Shown here: positions 7,796 through 16,979 of the stretch, one piece after another
Layout: each line of letters begins with the position of its first letter
Numbering within the stretch: position 1 is the stretch's first letter
DNA from: Sulfuricurvum sp. PD_MW2
GTDB taxonomy: Bacteria; Campylobacterota; Campylobacteria; Campylobacterales; Sulfurimonadaceae
DNA length: 64,000 nt
Assembly (NCBI RefSeq): GCF_002633015.1
Contig: NZ_NSIU01000010.1
Location: forward strand, 1 to 64,000
Direction of reading: 5' to 3'
Program-made: the position numbers and the translations under genes
The notes under the pieces: generated by a model
Told to the model about the DNA's origin: nothing
What the model saw: only the letters and a program-made list of their open reading frames with translations
The model's database searches: none

Positions 7796-9322
7796 CTAGA
7801 ATGAAAAAATAAGCTTTCCACCCACAAGATAATAATCATACCCTACCGTTTGTCCCATAGCGTAATTTCCTCCTTCAGCGTTTAGCTGGGCGGCGATATT
7901 CGGTGTGATTTGTTGACGGAGCAAAAGTGATCCGCCCCAGAACCAGTCATTGTGATCCAGTGCATATCGACGATAGCTCTGATGCCCGAAATAAGGTTCG
8001 ATGCTAATGGTTGTGCATTCGATTTGTTTGCTGGCTGAGAGATAAAATTGGTGAGATAAAAAACGCTCTGGATCAAAGTACCCTCCTCCGCTTTGTCGGT
8101 CATAGTTGAGATAACGGATACGATAGCCGACATCAACAAACGGGTCCTCTCGTAGATAGCGGTATCTCAGACCAACGATAAAATCATTCGCAAAATTATT
8201 GTCCGTATAGTCACGATAATTGTAATTTGCACTTCCTATCAATGTATCGGTAATAGAATATGTTCCAGCCAATGCATAGGTAGTCATGCCGATTTTATTA
8301 TTGATAAGCGCTGCCGTATCGGTTAAATAGTTTTTCGATAAACCGGCATAAAGCGAATAATTTTGATTACTATGAGAAATTGCCCCGTGGGTGATCGTCT
8401 TGTCAACTCCGTTCAGTTCTTGGAGTCCGGCACCTGCACTAACATTCCAATTGTTATCCAATGGAACCGACACATCAACATTGAGCATATCTGCATGAGC
8501 TTTTTGCGTATCACTCTCGGCCAATGTTTTTTGATATACAGATCTCACTGTAAAATTGTCACCGAAAAAAGTATATCCGCCTTCTAAACGGGTTGCTTCG
8601 TTAGAGTCGGTATCTTTGAAATAGCTCATTTGCGGGAAAGTGATTTCATGTTTTATCGGTCGTTTTTGATAGCATTTTTGCTCTTTATCAATCCGTACTG
8701 CGAGTTCTTTTAGCTCTTTTTCTTGGTAAGGGAGGGAACAAAGTGTTGAGGATCGAATCTCTTGCGCTTTTTCAAATTCTCCCAAGGATACATACGAGTG
8801 TGCCAAACCTACTCGGGTGTCAAATTGGTTTTCATCACGTAAAAGCGATTGATATATATTAATCGCTTCATGATTTTTTCCATTCCATCGGAGTAAATCA
8901 GCTTTGATTTTGAGGGCATCTTTGTTTTGAGGTGCGTGATTCAAAACGATTTGAATTTGTTCGTTTGCCCCTTTGAGATCCCCTTTCCATGAAAGTATAC
9001 GAGCCAACTCGGTTCTGGACGCATCATCATTCGGATTGGATTGAATCAACGTATTTAGAATCATGATTGAATCATCGTAGTGTTTTGCCCATGCGATTGC
9101 TACTGCCATCTTACGTGTTGTTTCAGCTGTCAACGTATGTTTTAGACTATCCGCATTATACGCTTCAACATAATAGGATGCAGCTTTTTCCAAGGCGTTT
9201 TGTTGAAGACTTGAATCGCCTTTTTCTTTTAATTCTCTGACCGTACTATCCAGTTCGATCCCAAACAGACCCTGTGAAGCAACCATCATACAAAGAATAT
9301 ATGACAAATAATGGGTATTCAT
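7796..9322 (-). CDS. TPR protein with YaiO-type outer membrane beta-barrel
   Basis: 508 residues: a signal peptide ending near SQGLFG, about four TPR-like helical repeats (residues 40-200, e.g. ALEKAASYYVEAYNADS and AHSYVSLGEFEKAQEI), then a C-terminal barrel with alternating aromatic strands ending LIFSF, as in the YaiO family. The TPR-plus-barrel architecture parallels PgaA, the outer-membrane exporter of poly-GlcNAc. It is the last gene of the exopolysaccharide operon, 1 nt behind the deacetylase-like gene. Predicted role: export of the polymer across the outer membrane. Confidence 0.75.
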   Translation of the reverse strand: MNTHYLSYILCMMVASQGLFGIELDSTVRELKEKGDSSLQQNALEKAASYYVEAYNADSLKHTLTAETTRKMAVAIAWAKHYDDSIMILNTLIQSNPNDDASRTELARILSWKGDLKGANEQIQIVLNHAPQNKDALKIKADLLRWNGKNHEAINIYQSLLRDENQFDTRVGLAHSYVSLGEFEKAQEIRSSTLCSLPYQEKELKELAVRIDKEQKCYQKRPIKHEITFPQMSYFKDTDSNEATRLEGGYTFFGDNFTVRSVYQKTLAESDTQKAHADMLNVDVSVPLDNNWNVSAGAGLQELNGVDKTITHGAISHSNQNYSLYAGLSKNYLTDTAALINNKIGMTTYALAGTYSITDTLIGSANYNYRDYTDNNFANDFIVGLRYRYLREDPFVDVGYRIRYLNYDRQSGGGYFDPERFLSHQFYLSASKQIECTTISIEPYFGHQSYRRYALDHNDWFWGGSLLLRQQITPNIAAQLNAEGGNYAMGQTVGYDYYLVGGKLIFSF

Positions 9323-10006
9323 CTAAACCCCTTTTAAATAAGCTTTGAAGAGCGATAGCTCAATCAGATTTTCCATTCTTTCACCTTTGAGGCCAATTGT
9401 ATTCAATGAAAGGGAATCTGATCGTATGAAATTCATTATATCATTTTCTTGATAAGATGAAATATTGATATTTTGTTGATGTATATGCAGTACAGAAAGA
9501 TTCGTTTTTATCTCTGAAAAAGGATTTTCATCCCCTAAAACGGCAATACGAAAATACGTGCTTTGGGCTAGTTGAATGAGTTCATCGTACCCTAACATGG
9601 GGTAATTCACCCCATTAACAAAAAGGGATTTCCCTATATGCACAGGTGATACCACCAAGGTGGCTTTCATCTGATACTCTATCAATAACGGTAATACATA
9701 ATTCGTAATTGTAATATCGGGCATTGAAAAGAGAAGTGCCATATTTTTCTTTTGGCTCTTTTGTTTGGCAGATTGCAATTCATCGACATAGCAGGTTTTG
9801 TATCCGTACTCATATAGATATTCCAAGTGGGTTGATAGTGCCTGAACCGAAACCGTTTTTTCCCTCTTTTCAACACTAATAAATCCATATTTCAAGATTG
9901 GACATGTGCCCTCTTCCGCTTTATTTGGTTCAATTGCGCCGAATACGGAGGTTGATAATGCAGTTGCAGAACAGATAGAAACACATATAAATTCTCTTCG
10001 TTTCAT
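9323..10006 (-). CDS. Polysaccharide deacetylase-fold protein lacking catalytic residues
   Basis: 227 residues from the ATG at 10006 (AGAGGGAA upstream). It has an N-terminal signal peptide (KRREFICVSICSATALSTSVFG). The fold is recognisable as PgaB/IcaB-like NodB homology: SVQALSTHLEYLYEYGYKTCYVDEL, then ALLFSMPDITITNYVLPLLIEYQMKATLVVS. At the position of the catalytic TFDDG it reads LFSMPD, and the HxxxH zinc motif region (FRIAVLGDENPFSEI) has no histidines. It is therefore probably a non-catalytic, perhaps polymer-binding, relative. It sits between the glycosidase-like and barrel genes, the place PgaB occupies in pga operons. Confidence 0.65.
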   Translation of the reverse strand: MKRREFICVSICSATALSTSVFGAIEPNKAEEGTCPILKYGFISVEKREKTVSVQALSTHLEYLYEYGYKTCYVDELQSAKQKSQKKNMALLFSMPDITITNYVLPLLIEYQMKATLVVSPVHIGKSLFVNGVNYPMLGYDELIQLAQSTYFRIAVLGDENPFSEIKTNLSVLHIHQQNINISSYQENDIMNFIRSDSLSLNTIGLKGERMENLIELSLFKAYLKGV

Positions 10007-10013
10007 TTCCCTC

Positions 10014-12386
10014 TTACCTCTTATCCGTTTTTTTGCGAAACCATTCTCGCAAGTGCGAAGCAGCAGGTTTTTCATACATGTGGAAACTCGGTGCATTCCA
10101 TCCATGAAAGCGATATGTTCCTATAGAATTGTTATTCCATGGTTTTGGCAACACATCGGTGACATAAAGATTTTTTTGGATCTGTTTTGCCCTAGGAGCG
10201 TCTTGTTCGTGCTCAAACACAACAGCAACGGTTTGTATTGCATCACAACTCAATGTTGGTTTATCTCCGGAACCGAGGATTTGTCGAGAGCTAGGATCAC
10301 TAAAATGGATCAGATGCCATGGAAGACGAATTTCCAACGATCTTTCATCACTATAAAAATCAGATCGTGAATTAAACTGTTTATTCTTTGGGTTTAGTGA
10401 ACCCTCGATCAGTTTTCCTGCATTATAAACGTATGATGGATAAAAAGTAGCGCCGTTCTTGCTTACTCTGCGTTCATTGGATTTGTGCAGGATAATACTC
10501 CAAAGTCCTTCCTCAGAAGAACTGAACGTTTGAGCGGTGTTGAGATATCTATCCAACGGAGTATAGATTAAGAGTCTACTCCCATGCGTTTTATCAATAT
10601 GGACAATAAAATGCAGATCAATGGGAGAGATAAGATTGACTCCCAAGGGTAATAGTTTTTCTCCATGCAGTTGGTTTGATAGATTTAAACCGATCAATAC
10701 GGAATCTTTTGACCACTCCATTGTCTCGTTAAAAAGGATTTTTAAATATAAAAACCCCTCATCATGCTGCATAAGCAATGATTGAAACTGATTCTTTTTG
10801 GAATCGTTAGCGTGATAAATACTAACGGCATCATTCCATTCATTGGATTTTGCATCCAAAGTGACCAGAGGTTTTGGATATCCTGGATACATCCCCATAA
10901 TTCCAAAGCTCTCCTCGGGATCTAAAGAGTTGAACCACAATGATTTACGCTCAAAAGGGATTAAATAAGGGAAAAATTGAATGTGTTTTTTACACCATTC
11001 ATCAAACCAGCTAAATAAAATCATCCCTGAAAAGTTGTGTTTTTCGAGCGTATTGCTCAATCGGATGATTTTTTGAGCCTGTGTCTCTTCATCCAATCCC
11101 CCTTGGTGATAACCGGATGGGTTCCAATGACCGCTGTTACGGCTTGAGGGAATGCCGTATTCTGCAATGACAACGGGCTGGTTTTTGTGATACTCTTTTA
11201 ACCTGCGGCAATACAAATCGTATCCATCTTCATGCGGGAAATCATTCATTAAAAAATCCGGATGATAGGGATAAACATGATACGAGGCGAAAAAACCGCT
11301 TCCGCGCAGAGGTGTAACCTTACGCAGATCCAGCACCTCTTTATCATCTTCATCTCTGCAATGGTTACAAGATGGAGAGAATCCTTGAAATCGAGCTGTC
11401 TCACATGGCCCAGCTTCTGAGAGATGTGTTAGGGGATCAAGCGTTGGCCAGTTGATTGTTGAAACAGGATGGGTGACTTTATACGCAGCGTGTTCGTATT
11501 TTTGTATGTCATCGCATCGTTTGGTAATCCACACCTCAAAAGGGGTTCCATCATCGATAGACAAATATTCTCCCGCAAATGAGCGTTCAGAACCTGTATA
11601 AAGAGCATTGTAATGCGTTATTGCACAACTTTCCCACTCTCTTCCCAACAAATAACCGATAAGCCATTGAGAGACATTGGCTCGATAGATGCCATGCGGA
11701 TAACCCGGTTTTTCATCTAATGAAAGATGGCCGTTGATGGCGTCAACACTTTGTTGAATTTGTTGTTTGACATAGGACATATAAGACGACTCATTAAAAT
11801 CACCTTCTCTTTTTTCAGGCAGTTCCAGCCAGATTTCTTGAAAGAAATAGAGTTTTTTCTGTGAAGCGGCATTGAACTCAAAGAGTGCTTCATAAAACGC
11901 AGGCGGATGCAATGTATATATTCTAATGCTGTTGAATCCTATCTCAGCGATTGATGCGAACCATTGTTTGTAGGTCGTTTTCCCGATGGCGTATTCTCCG
12001 GGAAAATATCCCGGTATCCCTAGCCCTATATTGACTCCGTAGATTGGGAAAGGTTTCCATCCGTTATCTTGTATTTCAATATGGTTGTCAAAGGAACGAA
12101 AATAAGAACTCGAAGCCATTGCAGGGAAAGTTTGCAGTTTTTTTTGTGCAGCGGTTTGTTCTATGAGGATGAGGATTTCAGATCGATTCGGAGACAAATC
12201 GAGGGCTTTGTAAAATGCCCATCTCGCTCCATCCCAATTGGATAGATTGAAAAAAGCCTTCCCCACCCCTATCCATTTATCGGATGAAATATCCTTTTCC
12301 AGTGAACGGCGAAAGAGGTTTAGGGCTTCTTGATAGTCCTGATTTGCAAGGGCTAAAATCCCTTTTTGATAATAATCATTTATCAT
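10014..12386 (-). CDS. TPR - glycoside hydrolase-like (TIM barrel) - CBM-like fusion
   Basis: 790 residues with no clear signal peptide. Residues 1-85 form TPR-like repeats (DYYQKGILALANQDYQEALNLF). Residues about 105-500 resemble a GH2/GH5-type TIM barrel (YGVNIGLGIPGYFPGEY, IGFNSIRIYTLHPP, GREWES as possible acid/base region, VVIAEYGIPSSRNSGHWNP as nucleophile strand). The last 250 residues (LDAKSNEWNDAVSIY...) look like a CBM9-type beta-sandwich. The start overlaps the GT2 stop by 4 nt. Likely processes or binds the polymer made by the operon; specificity unknown. The absence of an export signal on a putative glycosidase is odd. Confidence 0.65.
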   Translation of the reverse strand: MINDYYQKGILALANQDYQEALNLFRRSLEKDISSDKWIGVGKAFFNLSNWDGARWAFYKALDLSPNRSEILILIEQTAAQKKLQTFPAMASSSYFRSFDNHIEIQDNGWKPFPIYGVNIGLGIPGYFPGEYAIGKTTYKQWFASIAEIGFNSIRIYTLHPPAFYEALFEFNAASQKKLYFFQEIWLELPEKREGDFNESSYMSYVKQQIQQSVDAINGHLSLDEKPGYPHGIYRANVSQWLIGYLLGREWESCAITHYNALYTGSERSFAGEYLSIDDGTPFEVWITKRCDDIQKYEHAAYKVTHPVSTINWPTLDPLTHLSEAGPCETARFQGFSPSCNHCRDEDDKEVLDLRKVTPLRGSGFFASYHVYPYHPDFLMNDFPHEDGYDLYCRRLKEYHKNQPVVIAEYGIPSSRNSGHWNPSGYHQGGLDEETQAQKIIRLSNTLEKHNFSGMILFSWFDEWCKKHIQFFPYLIPFERKSLWFNSLDPEESFGIMGMYPGYPKPLVTLDAKSNEWNDAVSIYHANDSKKNQFQSLLMQHDEGFLYLKILFNETMEWSKDSVLIGLNLSNQLHGEKLLPLGVNLISPIDLHFIVHIDKTHGSRLLIYTPLDRYLNTAQTFSSSEEGLWSIILHKSNERRVSKNGATFYPSYVYNAGKLIEGSLNPKNKQFNSRSDFYSDERSLEIRLPWHLIHFSDPSSRQILGSGDKPTLSCDAIQTVAVVFEHEQDAPRAKQIQKNLYVTDVLPKPWNNNSIGTYRFHGWNAPSFHMYEKPAASHLREWFRKKTDKR

Positions 12387-13810
12387 TTTTGGATAGGTTT
12401 TGTTTCGCTTTTACCGGACTTATGAACGTATTCCCATGTGTAGGAGGTAAATAGAAATTTATATATGGCTTGAATACGCCACCATGCATTGAGTTGACGA
12501 TAACCGAAATGTTCCAATGCCCCATAGCTTAGCAAACGGATCAGATGGCGCCATGATGGATAACGTTTGATTGTCATCTCTTCGAGCAAAATCGTTGCCG
12601 AAGAGAGAAAAATACCATAGACGATTGCAAATAAAAGAAACAAGGTGAAGTATTCAACACTTAGCAATCCCAACCAATAGGCTAATGGCATAACGATAAA
12701 TCCAAGCAATTCGATAAATGCACCCGGAGCTTCGAGTAACACAAAATACGGAAGGGCAAAAAGACCTACCGTTTTGTATCGCGGATTAAACATCATCGAT
12801 TTATGTTTCCAGCATGCTTGGAACAATCCCACTTGCCAGCGTCGTCTTTGACGACCGAGCTCATGAAGAGACTCTGGAACTTCCGTCCAACAAATCGCAT
12901 CCAAAGCATAACTGATTTTAAACGGTTTATTTTCATGGGTGTAGAGTTTTTGGAGCTTGAAAACGATTTCCAAGTCCTCCGATACCTGATCACGACTGTA
13001 TCCGCCGCTGCGAATGACGGCATCTTTTAAAAAGAGAGAAAAAGCACCCGATAGAATCATGGATCCGTTCATGGCATTCCATCCGATACGACCGAACAGA
13101 AAGCTTCTCAAATATTCGACAATTTGGAACATAGGGAGCGTTTTATTCGGAAGTTCCGGAAGATTGGTCGTAATTTCAGGATGATTCATACCATTGAGCA
13201 CACGGACATCACCTCCGCAGGCGATAACGGGAACAGGATTTTCGATGACATGAACCATCATTTTCAAAAGTGCTCTCGGATCCAAAACCGAATCGGAATC
13301 TACCGAACAAAAATAGGGATAATGGCTGCTGTTTATCCCTGCATTCAATGCATCGGCTTTTCCGCCTTGTTCTTTATCTAAAACCAAAAAATTAGGGATC
13401 TCTTTCGAATAGTAAAATGAGTGAACCGCTTCGGTTTTTAGTATGTCACGATACAATAAAGTTGTTTTTTGCAAACGATATGTGTCAATGAGTTTTTGCA
13501 ATGTTGAATCTGTCGATCCGTCATTGATGACTATCACTTCGAAAGACGGGTATTCTTGGCTCAGGGCGGTTTCTACGGTACGAAGGATGACATTTTCTTC
13601 ATTGTGTGCGGGTATGATGATCGACACCGGAGGGGTCTCATTGGAATTCAGCCACAGCTGGTCTTCCACGTATTTGGCTTTTCTTGCCTGCCGAATAACG
13701 CTTATGAGTGCGATGGTAAGTAAAAGTGAATAGACTCCATTGAGTAAACCGTAATAGACACCGACACCGGCATTGAACAACAAAATGCTGAGTAATAAAA
13801 AATTATGCAT
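12383..13810 (-). CDS. Processive family 2 glycosyltransferase (exopolysaccharide synthase)
   Basis: 475 residues: two N-terminal membrane segments, a GT-A domain with VSIIIPAHNEEN, VINDGSTDST, KADALNAGI, the DxD site in CSVDSDS, SEDLEIVF, and the processivity motif QRRRW, then three C-terminal membrane segments. This is the architecture of PgaC/IcaA, cellulose and hyaluronan synthases, which polymerise and extrude sugars across the inner membrane. An AAGGAG site precedes the ATG. It overlaps the HEAT gene upstream (8 nt) and the glycosidase-like gene downstream (4 nt), so it belongs to one operon. I see no PilZ domain in it. Confidence 0.85.
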   Translation of the reverse strand: MHNFLLLSILLFNAGVGVYYGLLNGVYSLLLTIALISVIRQARKAKYVEDQLWLNSNETPPVSIIIPAHNEENVILRTVETALSQEYPSFEVIVINDGSTDSTLQKLIDTYRLQKTTLLYRDILKTEAVHSFYYSKEIPNFLVLDKEQGGKADALNAGINSSHYPYFCSVDSDSVLDPRALLKMMVHVIENPVPVIACGGDVRVLNGMNHPEITTNLPELPNKTLPMFQIVEYLRSFLFGRIGWNAMNGSMILSGAFSLFLKDAVIRSGGYSRDQVSEDLEIVFKLQKLYTHENKPFKISYALDAICWTEVPESLHELGRQRRRWQVGLFQACWKHKSMMFNPRYKTVGLFALPYFVLLEAPGAFIELLGFIVMPLAYWLGLLSVEYFTLFLLFAIVYGIFLSSATILLEEMTIKRYPSWRHLIRLLSYGALEHFGYRQLNAWWRIQAIYKFLFTSYTWEYVHKSGKSETKPIQK

Positions 13811-15059
13811 GGCTGTTCTCCTTGGTGGCTAAAAGATTCGTGATTGTTTGCCGTGTCAGTTCAGGATAGGCACCGAGATCGATATTGTTTTCCCAATCTA
13901 TCAACCCAATGTTATTTAAGTACTGCACAATGATTTTCGCATTATCGTAATAAGCCGATTCGGGTGAGATATAGCTCAAAAGCTCAGCAAAAAAGCCTTC
14001 CATTTGTATCGCTTCCGCAATCGATTCTTTTGCATAGTTGTCGTTACCTTGGATGATTTGCACCATCATGGTGAGAACATTCGCACCATAAGAGACCAGT
14101 AGTTCCGCGAAATTTCGACGAACCTGCCAAGCGCTATCTTCTAGTAAAAAGAGAAATTTCAATGCTTCATCTCGCTCTAAACGGTGTTTCAAAACGCCGA
14201 TAGCTTGAACGCGAACAAACCATTTCGGATGTTTTAGCATTTGTATTACAGGAGATAAATCAAACGAATTTTCAAGTGAAACATTACTCAAATGGCGCAA
14301 CGCACGAACAGACAATTCAGCATCGCCACTTTGTAAAATATCCAAACAATAGTGTATGGAATGCGTTGAAGAAGAACAGCGGCTAATCGTATCGAGCATG
14401 ACAAGTTGAGCTTCTTTCTGTGCATTAATTCGGTATAGACTGCAAGCTTCCAATAAAAGATCTAAATATTTTGGCGAAAACGTCAACAAAACCATTTCAG
14501 CATTTTTTTGAGATACTGAATGATGTTTTAATGCATCCGGCAATAAGACAACAATGGATTTCAATGCTTCATCGGTGGCGATAAGTGCCAGAGATTTAAA
14601 AATAACATTGATAAATTCCGTATTTTTCAGTGCGTTCCGTGCAGATTCTTCAAGAAGCGCAACGGATCCGTTATGTCGAAAACGGCCAATGCGATCAGCA
14701 GCAAATGCTTTTTTCTGGATGGATGCATGAGAAGAGAGTGTTGATTGGTATTTTTCGATATATCCCAATGCCTCGATCGTAGATAAAAAATGAAAATTTT
14801 CATTGTAATGGCGATACATCACCTCTTCCAATGCTTCAGAACGAAGAGGATCGGATTCTATCTCTTGCCGCAACGAAGCAATAGAGATACTCTCATTTTT
14901 TAAAATATGATCCAAACGCTCTTTATACTCGATTTTCAAACGGTCTAAACGTGCAAATCTTTTCTCATGTATCCATCGACGTGAAAACGTTGTTACAATG
15001 ATTCCGACAATGGAAACTGTGATGATAGCAATCAGGGAGATTAATATATTTTGCATCAT
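13803..15059 (-). CDS. Membrane-anchored HEAT-repeat protein
   Basis: 418 residues: an N-terminal membrane anchor (ILISLIAIITVSIVGIIVTTF), a short charged coiled coil, then HEAT-type repeats through most of the protein (for example VIQMLKHPKWFVRVQAIGVLKH and FLLEDSAWQVRRNFAELLVSYGA). It is the first gene of the exopolysaccharide operon and overlaps the synthase gene by 8 nt. It probably scaffolds or regulates the synthase on the cytoplasmic side. No enzymatic motif is visible. Confidence 0.72.
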   Translation of the reverse strand: MMQNILISLIAIITVSIVGIIVTTFSRRWIHEKRFARLDRLKIEYKERLDHILKNESISIASLRQEIESDPLRSEALEEVMYRHYNENFHFLSTIEALGYIEKYQSTLSSHASIQKKAFAADRIGRFRHNGSVALLEESARNALKNTEFINVIFKSLALIATDEALKSIVVLLPDALKHHSVSQKNAEMVLLTFSPKYLDLLLEACSLYRINAQKEAQLVMLDTISRCSSSTHSIHYCLDILQSGDAELSVRALRHLSNVSLENSFDLSPVIQMLKHPKWFVRVQAIGVLKHRLERDEALKFLFLLEDSAWQVRRNFAELLVSYGANVLTMMVQIIQGNDNYAKESIAEAIQMEGFFAELLSYISPESAYYDNAKIIVQYLNNIGLIDWENNIDLGAYPELTRQTITNLLATKENSHA

Positions 15060-15113
15060 AGTGTGATCCGTTTTGAGTTATTTTTGTGATTCTTCTTTAG
15101 TATAGTCTTTTTT

Positions 15114-15135
15114 ATCTTAAATCGATTATTAAGAT
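15114..15135. promoter_or_regulatory. Palindromic operator candidate before the exopolysaccharide operon
   Basis: ATCTTAA (15114-15120) and TTAAGAT (15129-15135) form a perfect 7-bp inverted repeat with 8 nt between. On the minus strand it is followed by an A-run rather than T-run, so it is not a terminator, and TATACT at about 15100-15105 could be the -10 of the HEAT-GT2 operon. A dimeric regulator could bind here. Confidence 0.4.
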
Positions 15136-15163
15136 TGTCTCTTCGCATATTGTTTTTTTTGAT

Positions 15164-16975
15164 TTAATATACCACTTTATTCCGTCCGCTGTATTTTGCT
15201 TCGTACAACAGCTCATCTGCGCGGTTTAAAAGGTGCTCACTGCTTTCCGCGTCATCGATCATAACAACTCCAAAAGAACAGGTGACTGTTCCGACATCTT
15301 TAAAATTGGTTGTACTGATTTTTTCTCGAATCATCTCTGCGACGTGCGCGGCTTCTTGCAAATCGGTATCCGGCAACAATATGACAAATTCTTCACCTCC
15401 CCATCGTGCGAAAAAATCACTGCGCCGAATTAACTGGGAAACAAGCTCAGATACATGTTGTAATACAGTGTCACCCACCAAATGACCATACGTATCATTC
15501 ACATTTTTAAAATGGTCGATATCAAAAAAGATAACGCTCAATCGATCATTTGTCCTCTGAGTGATTTTGATGGTATGTTCATATACCATTTCAAAATGGA
15601 ACCGGTTTGGAATCTTGGTCAGCGGATCGATCATGGTTTGCATCTGCATGACCGATATATCATTAAAGATAACGACATAACGAATCTCATCATTGACTTT
15701 AAGCACCGAAATTCTGACTTCAAAAATCGTCGTGAATCCATTGATCGTCATTTTTGCTTTATGACTTTTCAGAGGATGATTCAGCATATATTCGGTCCAA
15801 CGTTGATCATCATGCATTGGCATCAAAAATTCATTGGTATCCCCTGCTTCGAAATACTCGCAGACACACGCATGTTCTTTTTTAAAATGCTCAATGGTGT
15901 CATAGTCCAAATAGCTCAAAAATGAACTGTTAGCTGCAACAAGAGTCTCTCCATCGGTCACAATCACAGGAGAAGGAACAGAATCCAAAATCGTTTGAGA
16001 ATAGCGTTCCTGAAAACTCATTTTCGTCATGATATAGCGATAAATTCGATCGACAATCAAAACCGTCAGCACTATCAAACCAAACATAATAATGCCGGAC
16101 GCTACGATAGTATGCCTTGTATGTGATTTGAAATCATCGGATTGGCGTATGAAGAGGATATTTCCAACCTGTTTTGACGCATAGTTCTTCACTGGGAGTA
16201 CGTTTACTTGATATGTTTTATACGAATATGAGAAAAATGTATTTTCCAATTTGGAGTGCAATTTGGAATACTCCCTAAAAAACGGACGATATTGCACCGG
16301 TATGTCCATTCCGATACAGTGTCCGATTTCAATCGGATCATTGATGCGAGCAAAGTTTCCGAGTAATAGTTTATTGACAAAGAAAAAAGATTCATACCCT
16401 GCAAATCGATGAATTTTATCGGTGAAATAAGGTTCGGAAACTCCAAATTCTATTGCACCGATATAGACACCACGATCAAAAATCGGAATCATCAGTCGAT
16501 ATGCAAGCCCTTGTCTGCCCTCTTCAAACCCCGAAACATTTTGCTGTGTTTTATGTGTGTATGCGACCATTGGACGATGAAGTGCGATTGGATCTCCATA
16601 GACTTCCGGCTGATGCAATCGAAGCAAAGAGGTTCCGTCTGCATTATGAAACTGCATCACGACAAGCCAAGGATTTTCACGCTGCATCGCAATCCATTGA
16701 GGGCGCATAAGCGTATATAATTTCTTATGATCTTGCTTTCGGAAGGCTTCAATAACGCCCGGGATTTCGATATTTGTTTTGGCTCGAGAATGATAAAATG
16801 CATTTAAGTCATCTACTGTCTCATTATAGGTACGATATACCTGATTGTAGGCTTCGTTGATTCTCCGTTCTTCATCTTTTGAATCTCTGTACAAGTTGTA
16901 TCCCGTCGTTGTCGAAGAGACTAAAACAATCAACAAGATTAAAAAAACAATAACTTTCTTTTTGGAGTTATACAT
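15164..16975 (-). CDS. Membrane sensor diguanylate cyclase (periplasmic sensor-PAS-GGDEF)
   Basis: 603 residues: membrane segment 1 (about 9-27), a periplasmic dCache-type sensor (about 28-285, with VVMQFHNADGTSLLRLHQPEVYGD), membrane segment 2 (about 290-312), a PAS domain (YSQTILDSVPSPVIVTDGETLVAANSSF) and a C-terminal GGDEF domain. The active-site loop GGEEF is intact, with an RRSD inhibitory I-site five residues before it. It should make c-di-GMP and be product-inhibited. It lies between the exopolysaccharide operon and the GGDEF-EAL gene, 4 nt behind the latter, suggesting control of that polymer. Confidence 0.87.
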   Translation of the reverse strand: MYNSKKKVIVFLILLIVLVSSTTTGYNLYRDSKDEERRINEAYNQVYRTYNETVDDLNAFYHSRAKTNIEIPGVIEAFRKQDHKKLYTLMRPQWIAMQRENPWLVVMQFHNADGTSLLRLHQPEVYGDPIALHRPMVAYTHKTQQNVSGFEEGRQGLAYRLMIPIFDRGVYIGAIEFGVSEPYFTDKIHRFAGYESFFFVNKLLLGNFARINDPIEIGHCIGMDIPVQYRPFFREYSKLHSKLENTFFSYSYKTYQVNVLPVKNYASKQVGNILFIRQSDDFKSHTRHTIVASGIIMFGLIVLTVLIVDRIYRYIMTKMSFQERYSQTILDSVPSPVIVTDGETLVAANSSFLSYLDYDTIEHFKKEHACVCEYFEAGDTNEFLMPMHDDQRWTEYMLNHPLKSHKAKMTINGFTTIFEVRISVLKVNDEIRYVVIFNDISVMQMQTMIDPLTKIPNRFHFEMVYEHTIKITQRTNDRLSVIFFDIDHFKNVNDTYGHLVGDTVLQHVSELVSQLIRRSDFFARWGGEEFVILLPDTDLQEAAHVAEMIREKISTTNFKDVGTVTCSFGVVMIDDAESSEHLLNRADELLYEAKYSGRNKVVY

Positions 16976-16979
16976 CGCC

